From: Lanius collurio
Taxonomy: Eukaryota > Chordata > Aves > Passeriformes > Laniidae
Length of the DNA: 64,000 bases
NCBI GenBank assembly: GCA_020086605.1
Contig: JACBWW010000004.1
Coordinates: 20,347,624-20,411,623, forward strand
Reading direction: 5' to 3'
Shown here: piece after piece, positions 16,201 through 31,700 of the stretch
Position numbering within the stretch: the first letter of the stretch is position 1
Layout: each line of letters opens with the position of its first letter
Notes under the pieces: generated by a model
Databases searched by the model: none
Told to the model about the DNA's origin: nothing
Seen by the model: only the letters and a program-made list of their open reading frames with translations
Position numbers and translations under genes: made by a program

Positions 16201-19200
16201 GCTAGGATAACAAGTGGGAAATGTCCAATTCACCATTAACTATAGCCCAGTCTTAACAACTTACTTTTTCTCTTTTAATTAAAACTTAGAGTTTCCTATT
16301 TTAGTTGTGGACTGGCAGCAAAGCATTTTTGTTCATGAATTTCTGTTTTCTGAATGTCTTCCTTTCTAGAGTCATGTGAAAGGACAAAGGTATTTGTCCT
16401 TTTCTGATCTTCTTTGAGATATTTTTTCTCCATAGCTCATACCATTGTATACTTTTATCTCTCCTCTTACTCATCTTCTTTCTTATAAAAAGAAATAAAT
16501 ACCAAGATCTTGACAAGACGTAAGGGGCAGCTTATGTGGATTTGATTTTATCCAGACACTCCTGGGAACCTACTATTTTGTACCAAAACCTGGAGATTTA
16601 CAAAAGATTAGAAAGTATCAACCCTCCATGCCAAGGAGAGGAGTTAGGTGATACTGTCTATCTATGATTATGCCAAAGTAGGAAAAGAAATGTGTAAAAC
16701 CTGAAAGTGTTCCCTTTGCATTTCCACATATTAATACTATCCTTTGTCCTCATCCTTGAATTCTTTCTGCCTGCACTGCTGTTTCTTCAACAGTATTTTC
16801 TTACTGATCACTACACATTACTTCCTTGCACCAATATTACACATACGTCATCTTTATACTCTTGAGGGAAAAAGTTACATAAAAATGAACAGGTATGAGG
16901 TTTTACTTATTCTTGCATAAGCTTCAGATGTGAAACTTTACCTGTCAGAGCAACTGACTGTATATGGAACAACTGTCCTGCTGAAGTCACAGCTTCAGGG
17001 GTCTGCCTTCTTTCACTGGAAAGCTAGTCTTTGCAATTACATTGATAGTCTTGCTTTTCTACTATTATCAGAGCACTGTATACAAAGAAGTAAGGGCATA
17101 AGGGAGTTTCTCTAACCATTTTTCATTTAGAAACAATGTAAAAATCTAGCTGTTGGAAATGAACTAGAAGCCATGTAGCTGTTAAAAAGGAACATTTGTG
17201 AGCCCAGTGGAGCTGTGCCAGTCTTAAGATTTTCATGGAGTAGATCAGAAGTTATATTTAAGTGCTGAAATCCAAAATGTGAGCAAGATCTCTGGGTGGT
17301 GGCAGCAGCAGTGGTAATGGGATGTTATGAAAATGAAAGCACAAGCTTGACTGATCCTTTCCACAGACAGGAAATAACTCGGTGCAAGACTGAAACTGAC
17401 AGTTTAAAAGGCACAAATACTTTAGCTCTCACCACTGTCCTATGCAGATGTCTGTACAGCATGACTGACGTAGTGTGTTGTTAAGTATTTTCCCCATGTC
17501 CTATTTGTGGTTCAAAAAGTCCCAGACAGTACTTTTGTCCTTTGAGGAAAGGTCCTGCGGGAGCTGGGGACATCACTGCAACAGCAGGCACGGGCATGGT
17601 GCTGTTATGGTATATTAAACATATGCTTCTGCAGACACATCCCACACTTTAATAAACTTGACAGTTCTGCAAATACTTTAACATAAGGACTATTTTGATG
17701 CTCACAGGATAGCAAACATCCAGGTAGAACGACAAGATAACCAAGGAAACATCAGTAAATTGACAGTTGCAGTTGAAAAAAAGCATCAGAGTACAACATG
17801 TAGCAAATATTTATAACACAATTTTCGCACTGCCTTTCTGCTGTTTCTCATTAGTACTATTTTCCAGTTGCCTGTTACAGATTATTATACAGAGGTTACC
17901 TTCAAAATTTTTATACACCTTTGAAAACAACTGTTTCAGTAAGAACCTTTGTAGCTCTTAACACATATAAATACATTAACAAACACCACTGAAATGCATG
18001 GTGATTTCTCTGTGAAGGTCAGGAAGAGGAAAATTTTGTTTAATATGAAAGAGAACACATAAAATGTTCTTCTTCAACAATTTAAAAATCAGCAAAAGCA
18101 AACTGGAGCAAAAAGGTCTGAGAGGGAGGAGCAGCTGCATGGTCAGAGTCTGACCCATCTGTCCTGGGTCTACCATGAAACCAAGGCTTTCAGCAAGGAG
18201 GAACCTAGGAGGAAAACTGTTTAATATTGATAAGAGCATAACTGGTATTCACCAGATTGGAGAAAACCCAGGGGACTTTCATATACATGAGTACACATTG
18301 CACTGCCAGTACCATGAGATAGAGGTTCAACTCAGGTGGATCAAGACTTACCCTGGCAAGAAAGTTACTGTTCCTACAAAACCAACAAAAATGTGATGCA
18401 GTGTAATGCAGTTGATGTAAAATGTGGGTCAGCATTATTTATCTTAACACAGTCATTAGCTTTGATTGTGAATCTTTGAAGACTCAGGTCATTTTACTAC
18501 TAGTAACACTGCCAGCAGTGCCCATCCCTGGAGATCCTAGGCAGTGAAAATCTCAAAGGCCACCATGATATCTAAAATCCACAAGATCTAATTTTTTTAC
18601 TTTGATGCTTTTAATGCAAGTATATTGGTAGCAGTCTGCAATACTCAATAGCTGGACACTGGGCAGGCCACTGTTTTTTCTGATGTATTTTTCTTTAACT
18701 CAGAAGATACAGAAATTTGACAAATAGATAATATTGTCAGCTCACACAAATGAATTATAGATGATATTTGGCATTTGTCTAAAGGCTCGACCCCCTGGGA
18801 ACAACAGGTTATATGAAAAACTTTGTCTACTTAGCCATTTTTTTCCCCTTGTCAAGAGAAACAAGCCTGAGAATATGAAAATATGACTACCAGAAAGGCT
18901 TGGACAACAGAAGCCAAATAAGAACAACTCCCAAGCCTCACCTCTATTCCATAAAAGGATCTCTTTTTTAAAATCAACTTTTGGCTTGGGGCTCAGAATT
19001 ATGCTTTCCAGGTATCTATATGACTATACCAGCCAGCACTTTTGAGGAATTATGTTGCATCTATTGTCCATTTCCATGGAAAAGATGCAGATACCCAGCT
19101 AAAAACTCTGGAGCATCCAGGACTGAACAGCAGTGCTCAAGTGCAAGACAGAACTGTAATTTCAGAAGTGTTTTGTTTACCAAATTTATCAGAAAGCAAA

Positions 19201-19750
19201 TGGTTAAAACTGTGCCTTACTACTGGTTATGTTAACTAGGCTGGTGGACTAAATGGGCTTGTGGAAATGAGAGTAGGTGATATGACAAAAAAGAAATCCC
19301 TAACCTATAGCATTCAGATTTCTGAAAGCCCATTTGGGAATGCCCATTCAATGGAAAGTTAAGACATTTCACTCTTTAAGGCATGATATGCAGATACATA
19401 CATATCAATGAGAAGTGAAAATGTAAAAATCCTCCAATTCTTTAAGACACTTCCTCTCACTATTGAGACTTACAGCCATTCCACATAAATGGATTTAAAG
19501 AGCACATTGCAATGTTTTACAGTGATATCATGTAGATGACTTCTGATGATTAAAGAAGTATGGTGACACTAACATTAGAAGAGCTCAGGGTAACTACTCC
19601 TAATAAGGAGCAGGGTAAATCAACATCATTAAGACTATCTACTTCTGCTCTATGACTGCTTGTTTGCAGCCCTCTTACTACTGCTTAATTTTATTTATTC
19701 AAATGTGTGGCAGCTTAGGGCTGTGGTGGAAGAAAACTCCAATCAATCAG

Positions 19751-19789
<39 letters not shown>

Positions 19790-22700
19790 GATATAGGTAG
19801 TATTCAAGAAATAGGTATTCCACTGTATTTTCTTAAGCTTGCACTGAATGTAGAAGCTCAAACTCCAGTGAACCACAGCTCTAACAAACACCTGCATCAT
19901 ACTTCATTTTTTTTCCACTGTATAGTGTAAGCACTACCTAATTTACCAAAGTATCACACAATTAGGAAATAAACAAGGAGAGAAGGCATCAGCGAGGTTC
20001 ATCTTCCCACACTGGTATACCACGTAAGTCAGGAACAGCTTCTGAACAGTAACAGCTTCAGAACCTTTGGAACTGAACTGGCTTTTAGCTGCTGTTAGAG
20101 AGCTTATGGCACACACTGTGCACAGCTCACTCAGCCATGTCAGTGTAACGCCTTAAAAGCTCAAGAATCAAAAATTCAAAATATTAGAGGCAGAAGAAAT
20201 ATTACTGCCAACTCACTGCTTCCTTTTTGTGGAGCATAGAAGCAAGCAGGTAAATGGATAAATGCTGGACAATGATCCGGACAGACATAAGCATCACTAA
20301 TACTTTCTCATTTATCTAAGAGTGAAGTTGGTAAGAACAACATGACAGAAGTACAGGTCCAGTTTTAACAGTCACTACAGGAAGCATTGTGCAAGGATAG
20401 AACAATGTAGCAGATATCTGAATGAGATCTCCTCTTTATACTAACACAAGTAAACATATTAGTTTAATCTGATTTGATCTAATTTAGGTTGACACCACAG
20501 ACAGAAACATAAATCTGAATTAGCATAGGGACTATTTTATTTTGACTCTTAGGTTTTTTTGTCTTGCCTCCTTTCCCCTCCCTTATTTGGAAGAACTACA
20601 TAAATGTACCCTTAAAAAAAGTAAGTAAAAAGTAGAATAGGGCTAGCCTCTTCCCTTTCATGTCTGTATCTGATGTACAAAATCAATACTGGCAAAAGGT
20701 GAGGTTTGCATTAAGAAGTGTTTGATACAGAATGTCACCTCTAATAGGCAACAGTATTTTGGGTAAGAAGAGTTCTTACCATTTTACAGTTCAGTTTGAA
20801 ACAGGAATTCTTGTGAATTGGTTTTAAGCAAGAATACTGCCAGTGTGATTGTGATTCTCAGAATGGAATTTTAATTCTGGTGAAACCGGTCCCCTAGATT
20901 CAAATAGCAGTTCTTATTTCCATGTTCCAGAGAATACAAAATAATCAGTTTATGAAGAGATTTAGATTAAGCTGTGGACAATTGTACTTGATTTTCTATG
21001 AGTCTAGATTAAAAAATAAAATTACTTTAACTTCAGTGTTAAACTTCATTGCAGGTTATAATAATTTAATAATCTCAATTTAAATATATTTACTTATAAA
21101 TAAATGTCTCTTCCAATCCTGCTTTACAAGTAGAATGCAACTAGAGAAAAAACAAAAAAATGCAGCTTAATGGATTGCTGGATCATTAAACATCATGTCA
21201 ATAGGCGGAAATCCCTAGGAATAACATACTGTTCAAAAAAATTAGGCTTTCATGGCTTCATAAACAAATCCAAATGCACTTTAGGCTTTTTTTACGTTGT
21301 ACCTTTTCTCCTTCAGATAACACAACTTTCGAATATGTTTTCTTTCCTAATTTTACTAGAAATAGCATATTAAATGTAGAAGCCAAGCATGAACCCAAAA
21401 CTGTTTGTTTTTCAAATATATAAGTAAATCCAGATGTACATGAATGAACACAATCATTGTCCTGAGGATTATCTATGCTGCCTTTCAGATGACAGTAAAA
21501 CCAGCCCTTCTCACATTCAAATCAAATCTTTATTCTTACAGAGAACTGGCCTATAGTAACCCAACCTTCACATTTGCTGGCCTGCTTCCCATAGCCTTGC
21601 ACTACTATGGAGACTTTTCATATAAGAATCACTTCTAAAAAAGCAGTTCAATTCCCTGAAGACCAGGTTTCCAATTTGGAGGCCCAACACCTCTTAGTGC
21701 CACACTGGTAACAATTCCATGATTATGTGAATCAGTTAAGCTGTGCAAAAAAACCCCCCATCTCATGGTTTCTTAGGGAGAAGTGAAAACAGCAAGATAG
21801 AAGCTCATCCAGGTCAGAAGACATGTTCATTTGACTTCATCACTTAGATTTTAGCAGGACTTCTCTACAACATACAGCAACCAACCTGTTGCTACAGTTA
21901 CCAAGTTCACTGGAACATGAATCAACAAGGCAGGTTCGCTCTGGTCTGCTGAATTTCAAGTTTATATTCCTAGTGATTAGAAGAATCTTGTTATGAAAGA
22001 CATGATGCAAATTCACTTGCAAAAATAAAGGTATGCTTGGTGCTTGGGTGCTCCTGTACTTACATCAACTTTTGATTTACTATTATCACCAAATACAAAG
22101 GTAAAAATCACAAACACCAAATGGAAACCAATAGAGATCATTAATTTAACCACATGGGCTTTATTAATTTTATAGCCAGAAACAAAGGTTGCAAATAGTA
22201 ATGGGAGGCAACACCAGGAAGAACCTGACTCAGAGAAAGTAACAGGGAGAAGTTGTCAAACTGACTGATAGTCAGATTTTTTTAACTTGATCAATTTCTG
22301 CTGTTCTATTCTCACCAAGAAATGCAAAACCAGAGTGGAAACCTCTGAAAGGAAAAATAATTGTTTACAGTCAACTGATGAGGCATTTACTCAGAGAATC
22401 CTGTCAGCTTCCCTTCCCCCATTTCACAATTTTGGGAATTTTAAAGTTTTAACAAAGTTTCCCCCTGTATTCACAAGTAACCAAGCTGACTTTGTGCTTC
22501 CCTTCTTAAGATGTTCCATCTCCCTCCTACTCTCCTGTCCCAGTGCTGCAGAAGCAGTGAAGGACATTGGAGCACACCCTTATGGGAAGAGCCAGACTTG
22601 GTGGCTTAAGGTGTGTAGTCAACATGGGCATTTCCTTGGTGGAAGCACCCATGACAACCAGTTGTAACAGTACTTCTAGAACCTCTGACACACTGACGTC

Positions 22701-25700
22701 CAATATATGTTCACTTACAGTGTATAGGTATACAAAGTTGAACATATTAAATGCCCTTTTATTTCTCTTTTAGTCACAATCAGGAACTGCTGGGTTTCAG
22801 AAGAGCTGCAGGGAGATGACAACTTGCAGGCCAGGCCTTCCCTCTAGGTTTCACTGGCAATTGGGTCTATCTCCTTCAGCTCACCTGAGAAACTTAACAG
22901 CCTTGTTCTTCTGCATCTGGTGACAAAAATTCTTGAGCTTGAGCTATGCTATTTTAGGATGGCCCCAATATAGAAGAGGGGGAAGATTTCAGCAGATTGG
23001 TATCAATCTCTGAGATGTGTCTTCGGAGAAGAACTGAGTTCTTCTGCTGGGATACCCAAGGAACCCCCAGAAACTAACTGATGAGATATGGATGCAATGC
23101 TGAATATTTCAGTCATGAATCTCTAAAAATAGGTGAAGTTTCAAGAGTACCCCTTACTGCTTGAGCTTCATTCTCTTCTAAGATCAGGTTACAGATGCTG
23201 AAAGTGATTTTCAGTGAAAACACCAAAAATCTTCATCTTCATGCTTTGTGCAATACTTATAGGAAATGAAAGTACAGGTCTAAAGAATTTAACACATGTT
23301 GCAAAGATAAAAATCTCTCCAATCTTGAGCAATAGGCCAAATGTTTTGTTATTGTGGAAATGCAAACTTGAACCACCATTAGAAGACAGGAAAAAAAAGA
23401 GATGGAAAAGGCTGAGAGCAAATGAACAAACATGTCTGACTGCTTTGCTGAGTGGTAAGACAAGAGTTGGTGGGAGGAAAAATTGATGAACTGTCACAGT
23501 ATGACAAATAAGACCTCTGTTGGATGTATTGATTCTGAACAGAGCATGACTCATGGATCTACTTCATCCTTGCTTCATTTAGAGACAGTAAAGTACTTGA
23601 ACAAATCACAGATGCTGCCAAAGGAGTCAGAAAAGAAAAAAAATTCTTTTCCATGCATGAGATTTTGGGTCAAATGTATTAATAACTGCTTGTTTTGTAG
23701 GACAGCTCATACAGTAGAGCTAATGTTCTGTAGAGAGTATCACTGTCTCAATAACTGAACAGATGATCTTTGCACACATTGCACAGTTAAGACAGACTTG
23801 AAGACTCGTAAAGACTACCACATGAAAATCTGAGCATACTAGTATGTGTATTTGTCAACTATGTATGTATGCATAGGAGCTTTTTGTGTGTTTCATGGCT
23901 TCAAAAACTGTTTAGTAACTGGAGCTCAGGAGAAAAGGGTTTATTCACTATTTTTCTCAAACACTACAAGTTCAAATACATTTTTTGGTCTCCTTGTTTC
24001 CTTACAGAGGACTTACAGGCATTAGGCAGAAATTTCAAAGAAGCAGAATTATGTTTCAAAATTGATTTGGGTTATTAAGCCAAGAGAACCATGGGTCACA
24101 GATGGTCTGTTTTTCTTCTTTTTTTTTTAACTTTGCCATCATCTGATGAGTTGAGGGGATTTTTTGTCTTGATAATTGTCTTTATATTTGGAAAATAAAC
24201 CTTGCAAATATGAATAAAGTACATACCAAAGCAATGGTTTTGAGCTGAATTCACAAAATATAATTCATCAAGGTTCTTTAATTCTGTGGCCAAAGTTGGT
24301 TTTTTTTCAGAAATTTAACAGGACCATTCACCATTTTCCTGTGGACTACTATCCTATGTCCTATTTTTCTCCCTTATCTTGATGAAACTTCTTTTTCACT
24401 GCTAGCTTTCCTTTCAAGACTGCAACTTCTCTCTACCCACTCTTTTCCCTACTGCTAATGCAGCCAGGAGTCCAGGAATAACTACTACAGAAACACTACA
24501 ATAACTAAAATTATAGTATTAATTTTAAAACTTGAATCTTCTTGTTAAATGTAATTTTAAATTTTTATCATACAGAAAAAGAAAATGCAGTAATATGTTT
24601 ACACACAACTATTAGTACTACAAAACTCATGTAGTCCCTTCCCCAGTTCAGAGAGCAATCTCTACTCAACAAGCCTGCTGCTCTTTCCCTGGAAAAGACA
24701 AGAAATAAATGCAAAACATGAGGTGTCCCCTGCACCTGTCACAGAGCACTGCGAATTACAGCAGTCACAGCCTGGCTTTTTGTGACAGCCTGTGATTGGT
24801 GCAGGAGGGCAGGTCTGGTGGCTTTCCTGGCAGGAGCTGACTGCTGCTTCAGGCCAGAGACGTGGTATGCTGGCTGTTGACACCACTTCGGGATGGGAAG
24901 GGAGTAGAGCAGCAAGGATCTGGCTTCCTCAGTTACTGCACAGGCCTACTGCAATTTACATGGGAATTACACAAACTCATGTAGTCCATTTATAGAAGTG
25001 CTGATTAAGTTTAAGAGGAATTACTTTGAATTATCTGCCAAGAGCAAAAACTATTTGTCTGGGCATTGTCAGCCTCGAGTAACTCAATCTGGAACTATTT
25101 TACCAATCTTTTAGATGTCTGAGTTTAATACAGACATTAGAGAGGGTAAAGTTAGGGCAGAGCTGACCCCAGCTGCCAAACTGTTTGAAGAAGGGAATTG
25201 TGAGTTAGCTTTGATCCAACACACATTTGAAATATATGTTCAGTTATTTCTAACACCAGAGCAGAGGGGTACAGCTAAAAAGAAGGACCTGGCTGCATAC
25301 TTAATTTACAATATACCAAACTCACTGTAAAATAACAACAGCAAAATACTCTTCAAATTTTCTTGCAGATCATGCTCCCTTCACCCCTCTCTCACCTCCC
25401 ACCCTGGTTCTCCACAGTTTAGGGGAGGATCCTAATTTGCAGAGCAAAATGCCTTCACTCCTGTTTCACAACCAAAGAGAGGTCTCTAGAGCCTAGATAT
25501 CCTCCTTGCACTGGGATTCCCTCTCACTTCCAAGGAATACTTCTGAAGAAAATTGTGATAAACAGGAAAACATCCATTTAAGAACTATGTAACAGCTTGT
25601 TTAGTAGGAGAAATGGACAATTAGTGTGTGGAAATTCCCTCTCTTGACCTTTACAAGGTGAAAGGTGAGAGCACTACAGAGAGTTACAGCAGCAGAGGAC

Positions 25701-28700
25701 AGAGAGTACCAAAATATGATTGTGTTGGGTAAGGATTTATGTAATTAGATACATCTGGAGGAAAGGATTAACTACATGTCATGATACTGAATCAACTTTG
25801 CTTAGTTAAACTGCAAGGATATCTCCATTTACAACCACATGTTTGCAGCACAGTGACTGACTCAGTCAGGCAAATATGCATCAGGTACAGTCTTAAACAG
25901 CAGCAGAAGACTACACTGAGTGATTTTAGACTTTAGGAAGGTTAGGGGTTTTCTTTCTACTGCCTGAACTATATAGGAAAAATAATTTCCATTCTATAAC
26001 ATCTTTTACTAAGGAGCCAACTTTAATGTCTAATTTACAGTGCTACAGTAAGGAAGCACAGGGTTGAAAGGAGGTGCTGTCCAGTGTTGCAGTTTTACAG
26101 TCACTGTGTGTGCGGTGCTTTCAAGTCAAATGGTCTCACCATTCCCTAGCCCTCAAAAAATCTTTGTTCCCATCCTCATGCTGCCTCCTTTTTTTATTTT
26201 TTTCAGTAACTGATGCAGCCACATGGTGATTTCTACCAGGAAACAGACCTAGCATAAAACTCACCTGGAAAAGGGGGAATCGAGGATCATAATGACAAAG
26301 CAAGAGTGTCATAAACCTGAGAAACTGCCACAGGATGTTCCAGTAAATCTGCCAAGTCAGTAATATTCATGATGATTTACTAAGTGCTGGCTATGAAGAC
26401 TGAAGTTGCCTGGGAAGTCACATATCTAGTTTTCCTGAATGTCAGAACACTTTGGGAATTAAATGAGTAAAAATTATTCCTTCAACTTCTGCTTTTTTTC
26501 TGTCTCCTCTCATCCCTCAAGGTACCTGTGCCTTGCCACACAACCCAGCCACTCTCCAAGATGCCTAAGCGATGCCTAAATGGAATTACAAATGTTAGGC
26601 TGTTGGAAACAGGGAGGAATATTTCATCAATGTTTTTTTATTTTAATCATTTGACTAAGAGTTAGCTAGAGTCTTTGTCTTCAGCAGAGCAGCTGCAGTT
26701 CTGGAAAGACTTCTAAATCATGAAATTAAACAGTACTTTTTGTTAGATTTAAATTAAGACCAGAATGCATTTAAATTACCATATTTTTGTCACATAAATC
26801 TTAAACCTTTTCCTGTGTTTAACAACACCCTTTATTTTGCCATTCTCTAAATCACATAAGGGATGTATTCCAAAGAAGCTAACAATTTGCAAATAGTAAC
26901 ACTTAAGAGTGTGTTAGAGCAACAATCTCATTTTCCCTTTCAACCATGCTGCATACTAACTACACACTCTAACAAAATAAAGTTTATAAAACAATATCCT
27001 GACCGGGTCTAACAGCTGTAGTAATGAACCCTTGAAAAGAACACAAACTGACCCATACCTGGAGACTCAAAATAATTTCACTTTTTGACAAGTAAAATAA
27101 TTTAGTTTTTGATAGGCTGGACAGCTTTAATATAGGTCCTCAGAAACACAGCTCATTTACTACCGCTCTAGTCAAGCAGAAGTAGTCACATCATATCTCT
27201 CTTCTTCAAAATGGGACTGTCACGCTACCCTGGTCAGACAGCTTGACCTCAGTAGCCTTCACTCTTTGCTTTTTCCATCCTTTGTGCTTTGCCTCCCACT
27301 TCTCTCACATTATTTCTCTTCTCCATCCTCTCAGTTTGGCACTGTGTTTCCCTACATAGACTGAAGAACTTAATAAGGCAGGCTGTAAACGCCCCATATG
27401 TGCTACTCCACATTTTCCATTTGGCTGTCAAAGGCATGAGGATAGGAGGCTCCAGAAAAGGATGTTTTGCGGCAGAGTCAGCCCTCAAAGACAGACTACA
27501 GCATTCAGGGAGGTCAGCATTCACAGATGGAAGACTGCTTGGCAGCAGCACTCATAACCAGAAAAGCAACAGATTACTGTGGCCTTCCCTCATCTGAAAG
27601 AAGTTTAGAGACAGAAGAAATGATTGCTCTGCTTTATGGGTTTCTTTCTGTTTTTAGCAGTCTTGAAAAAAAGATTCAGAAAACAAGAATACATTCTTCT
27701 TCTCAGAAGTATCCAAAATAAGAACAAAGACATAGTCCTTTTTTGACATGTTACAACAGAAGTTCAGAGTAATGAAGAAATAAAACAGGATCCACTATCA
27801 TCCAGCATGATCTCGCATTTAAACAATGTTTCCACTTGGAAAAATCTATAAACTTGATAGTTATTACTGTAATTGTGTACAAAGACAGCTAGCATTAAAA
27901 AAAAAATTTAAGTATCCCAGTTAATTGAGAGGAACAATGCAGGAAAAGTCTTTAGTAGTCCATGTGTCTAGAAGATTATTTCTTTTGGGAAGTGAAGGAG
28001 CTATTTTATTGCTTAGAGTCCAAATATGCACTTCTCATGCCAAAACAGATACTTTTCAGCCAGTGAGTATCTACAGGTCTATGGCAGAAATAATGGGCAC
28101 CTCCAGTCTCTCCTGTAATGACTCCATACTCCCCAAAATAGGATCCAAAAAACAGGAGCAGCAAAGGACTGGGTGGTAGAAGACCCAGTGATTAACATTT
28201 TTTGTGCATTACAAAATGTAATAATAATAAACAGCAACATAACTCATAGGACAAGTAAATTTTAGCTAAGAGAACCTTCTTCTGGAGATAAACTGAGGTG
28301 AGTCCAAGTTACTGTTCTGTTGTGTAGGAAGGAAAGGCAGGTCTTCTCAAAAATCCTCCTAATCAGTAAACAGCTGGGATTCAAGAGAACTTTGTCATGT
28401 ACCTATATGGAACAACTTAAGTTCATGCCTCCACAGAGTCCTTCTGGAGCTCTTCGGCATCATGGATCCCTATGTCCTTCCATTACAGCACAAGCAAAGG
28501 AGAAACTCAAAGGGAATTTATGTTGTTCAGCATGCTAATACCTCCTAGTAACATTTCTGATCAGAAACCAGAAGTAATGATCTGTCAAAACCAGGCTGGC
28601 TCTCTGCTCCATTGCCTCCAGTTTCTACAAACCATGCAGAACCCTGTTTAGAGTTTCCACAGAGGGACAGGCACGCAGCTGTCCTGAGGAAGGACATTCC

Positions 28701-31700
28701 TTTCTCTTCCTCATCTTTGGCAGCATAGATCTGTCTTTCTAGATCCTAAAACAATGTGATCCTACATTCTGCCTGGAATTCTTGTCAGATAATCAAAACT
28801 TCCTCCCTCATCCTACCCAAATAACTTGTGAACTTTTTTTCTATTTTTGTACTAAGTAAAGTACCCTCTTTGTGACACAGTATCTCATGAAACTACACTG
28901 CCCCTCAGAAACATCTTTGAGCAAGTTTATCTAACCTCCCTAGCTCACTTTTATCTACATATATGAGAGTATATACTACTTCCTAACAATAGCTTTTAAG
29001 TAATTCTTAGAACAAAAATGCATTTCTTGTAATTACTACAAATGAATTCCTTCTTCTATTATCAAGCCCATTTATAAATTAATTTTAATTTCAAGAGTGT
29101 GAAAATTTAAATTCTGGCTTTGGAATACATGTGAGAAGCTCGTTTGCTACTCCTAATTTAAAGTAAATATTTGATTGACAGAAAACCCCAAACAACCTTA
29201 AGCCAATTCTTAGTGAAATGCTAATTGCAAGTATCAAGAATTCTCAAACATAGGTATTGACAAAAGAGCAGCATTTTTCTTCTACAAGTCATCAAACAGA
29301 AAGAATTGAAGCCAGTTTGAGCTGCCCTTGTCAAACAGGACTCAAGTCTCAAGGCAATTGGAAGTGAAATAATGTTTAAATGTGTGCAGGATGTGGTTTG
29401 AACTAAGTAAGGGGTTATCTTAATGACAACTTTTACCAGCATAACTATATTAGACTAATTTTCTACACAGTAGATTTACCCTGTTCCCCTAAATCCCTAT
29501 TACCATGAAAACTTCCACAATCACACAGTGTTTTTGTAATAATGTTATTATTGAGACCTTAGCTGTTACTATAAACATTGAATACATGAGGAAATGTATG
29601 ACATTTTATAGCGAATACAGGCTAATATATAAGAAGCATCTTCCCACTAATAATTTTTAATTTGTGAAACCTAGATAAGTCTTCGAACTTCATTGTAACA
29701 TGCTACAAAGTATTTGCTCATTTTCTCTAGAGGATAACTAATAATGAGGCACTCACTGTTTTACAATCAGTATACACAAAACACTTAATGAATATTTAAC
29801 CAGCACTTACATTTTCACACTGCATCCTTTTGGGTTTTATGTGGGAAACATTGAGTCCATCAATAACAACATCAAACGGAAGTCGATTTTCCACAAATGT
29901 TTGAAAGGCCTCAAATTCCTGAAATAAATAAATAAATAAACACAGGTGAGTAATACATTTGAGTTAAACAGAAAGAAAATCCATTCTGTTTTTATTTAAA
30001 AAGGAAACAAAGCCCAAATGTCTCACTTTTCCTTTGCTGGCTACACTTCACATCGTTACTTGCTTATTTCCTGAAACAACCACACCAAAAAAACCCACCC
30101 CATCTTTTAAGCCATAAGTCCTACATTGGATACATCTGATAAAACCATTACAACCAAAAATTACATTACAACTGAAAACCAAAACTTTACAGTCCTCCAG
30201 ATTTTCAGAATTACAATCTGAACTGTATTCCTCTATAAAGATACGTGCTATGGTCATTGTCACACAGCAGCTGCTAAACAAAGCAACTTTACAAACCAGT
30301 AAACAGTTTCACTACTACTAGGTCTTAACATATCCAAATGTAAAATAATCATCATTCTTAGGTTCTATGGAAGAATTATGAAATCTCTAAATGCCATTCA
30401 GTATTGAAATAAACATTCATTTAGAAAGACAGTACTCCATTTGTGAGAAATATGTGGTTTTAAGGCTAAAACAATGAACTTTCTTACTAGGTCAGAAATG
30501 TAATGCACTGATTGAGCAGAACAGCAGCATCCATCCAGTTTTTCTATCAGAAGGAAACCACAACTGCTTTAGGTTTGAGAGTCCATAAGAGGAAAACAGA
30601 CTACAAAGCTATGATAAAATCTTCAGGAACTTCTCCCTTGATTTTTGAGGAAAGATTTAGTAGTTTTTTTGCAGACACTTGCATAAGATTTCTGCTTTTT
30701 GCTTCTGACTTTTTAATAAGCACAAGAACTCTGCATTATCTTGATGGGCAGTGACCTAGTTGCATAAATTACCTTTCTAGTAACAAATAAGATTTATTTA
30801 TCACTGACAGAGCTTTCACAGTCCAGGCTATAAATGAACTTTCACAGGATCTCAAAACAATTAATATATCATGTCTTCTACAAAGGATTCAAGAAGTACT
30901 CTTCTAATTTTGCCTTCTTCCATGCAGCAATATGGCAACATATGTCTACAGAAAAAACACTGCCTCAGCACCCAAAAACGTATACAGCATATACAATTCT
31001 TCCTTGGAGAAAAAAATGAAAGAAAGCATTCATTTTCCCAGAAAATACAATGCTGTCAGGCAGTAATAAATGATCATGAATTTCAAATTTAGTTGGAATG
31101 CTTATGACAAATTATACTAGGAAAAGGGTCACTTGTATTAAGAGTACAAACCAAGCAAGATAAGATGCCTCACTCAGCTGTTAAAATTTCAGGAATAATT
31201 TCCAGGTGAACAGAGGTGTACCAGTCAAAGCACAGTGATAAGAATATAGACAATACAGGGCTCAGCCTAGCACCTAGGAATCAATCACCTTTTATGTGAT
31301 CGTTCATTTCTCCATTGCTTAAATAAATATTACTATTGACAAAGTATAAAAAGCTGGCCAAGGAAATTATCATCTAAAACAAAAATAAATTGTTAGCACT
31401 TGTGAAGTATTTTCCCCTGCCCTAATCTCAACATATTTTCTACAGACAAATAAAAATTCTCATTGCCACCTGACAGGGACACCAAGACACAGAAGGAAGT
31501 CACCAGGAAAGGCAGTGGCAGGGATGGCAGGTAGAAACGAGTGCAAAGCCAAACAGTATGGATTCCTGACTTCTGGGGTATACTATCCAGGGACCTCCCC
31601 ATGGTTCCAAATCTGGCAAGTCATCACTGCGATACTGGATGGCTGTCTGAAATGTGGGAGAGATTAAAAGAAGCAAAATATGTGCAGCCCAAGTGAAGAT

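Larger units (their letters stand above)
9871..29810 (-). other. PRORP intron 4 (about 20 kb)
   Basis: The largest intron in the window. It holds a CpG-rich patch (10205-10342), an antisense open frame (10606-11112), a plus-strand CR1 fragment (13140-13668) and a TCAA microsatellite (19740-19790). The rest is AT-rich DNA in which I recognise no exon of another gene, no tRNA and no other repeat family. Confidence 0.8.
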
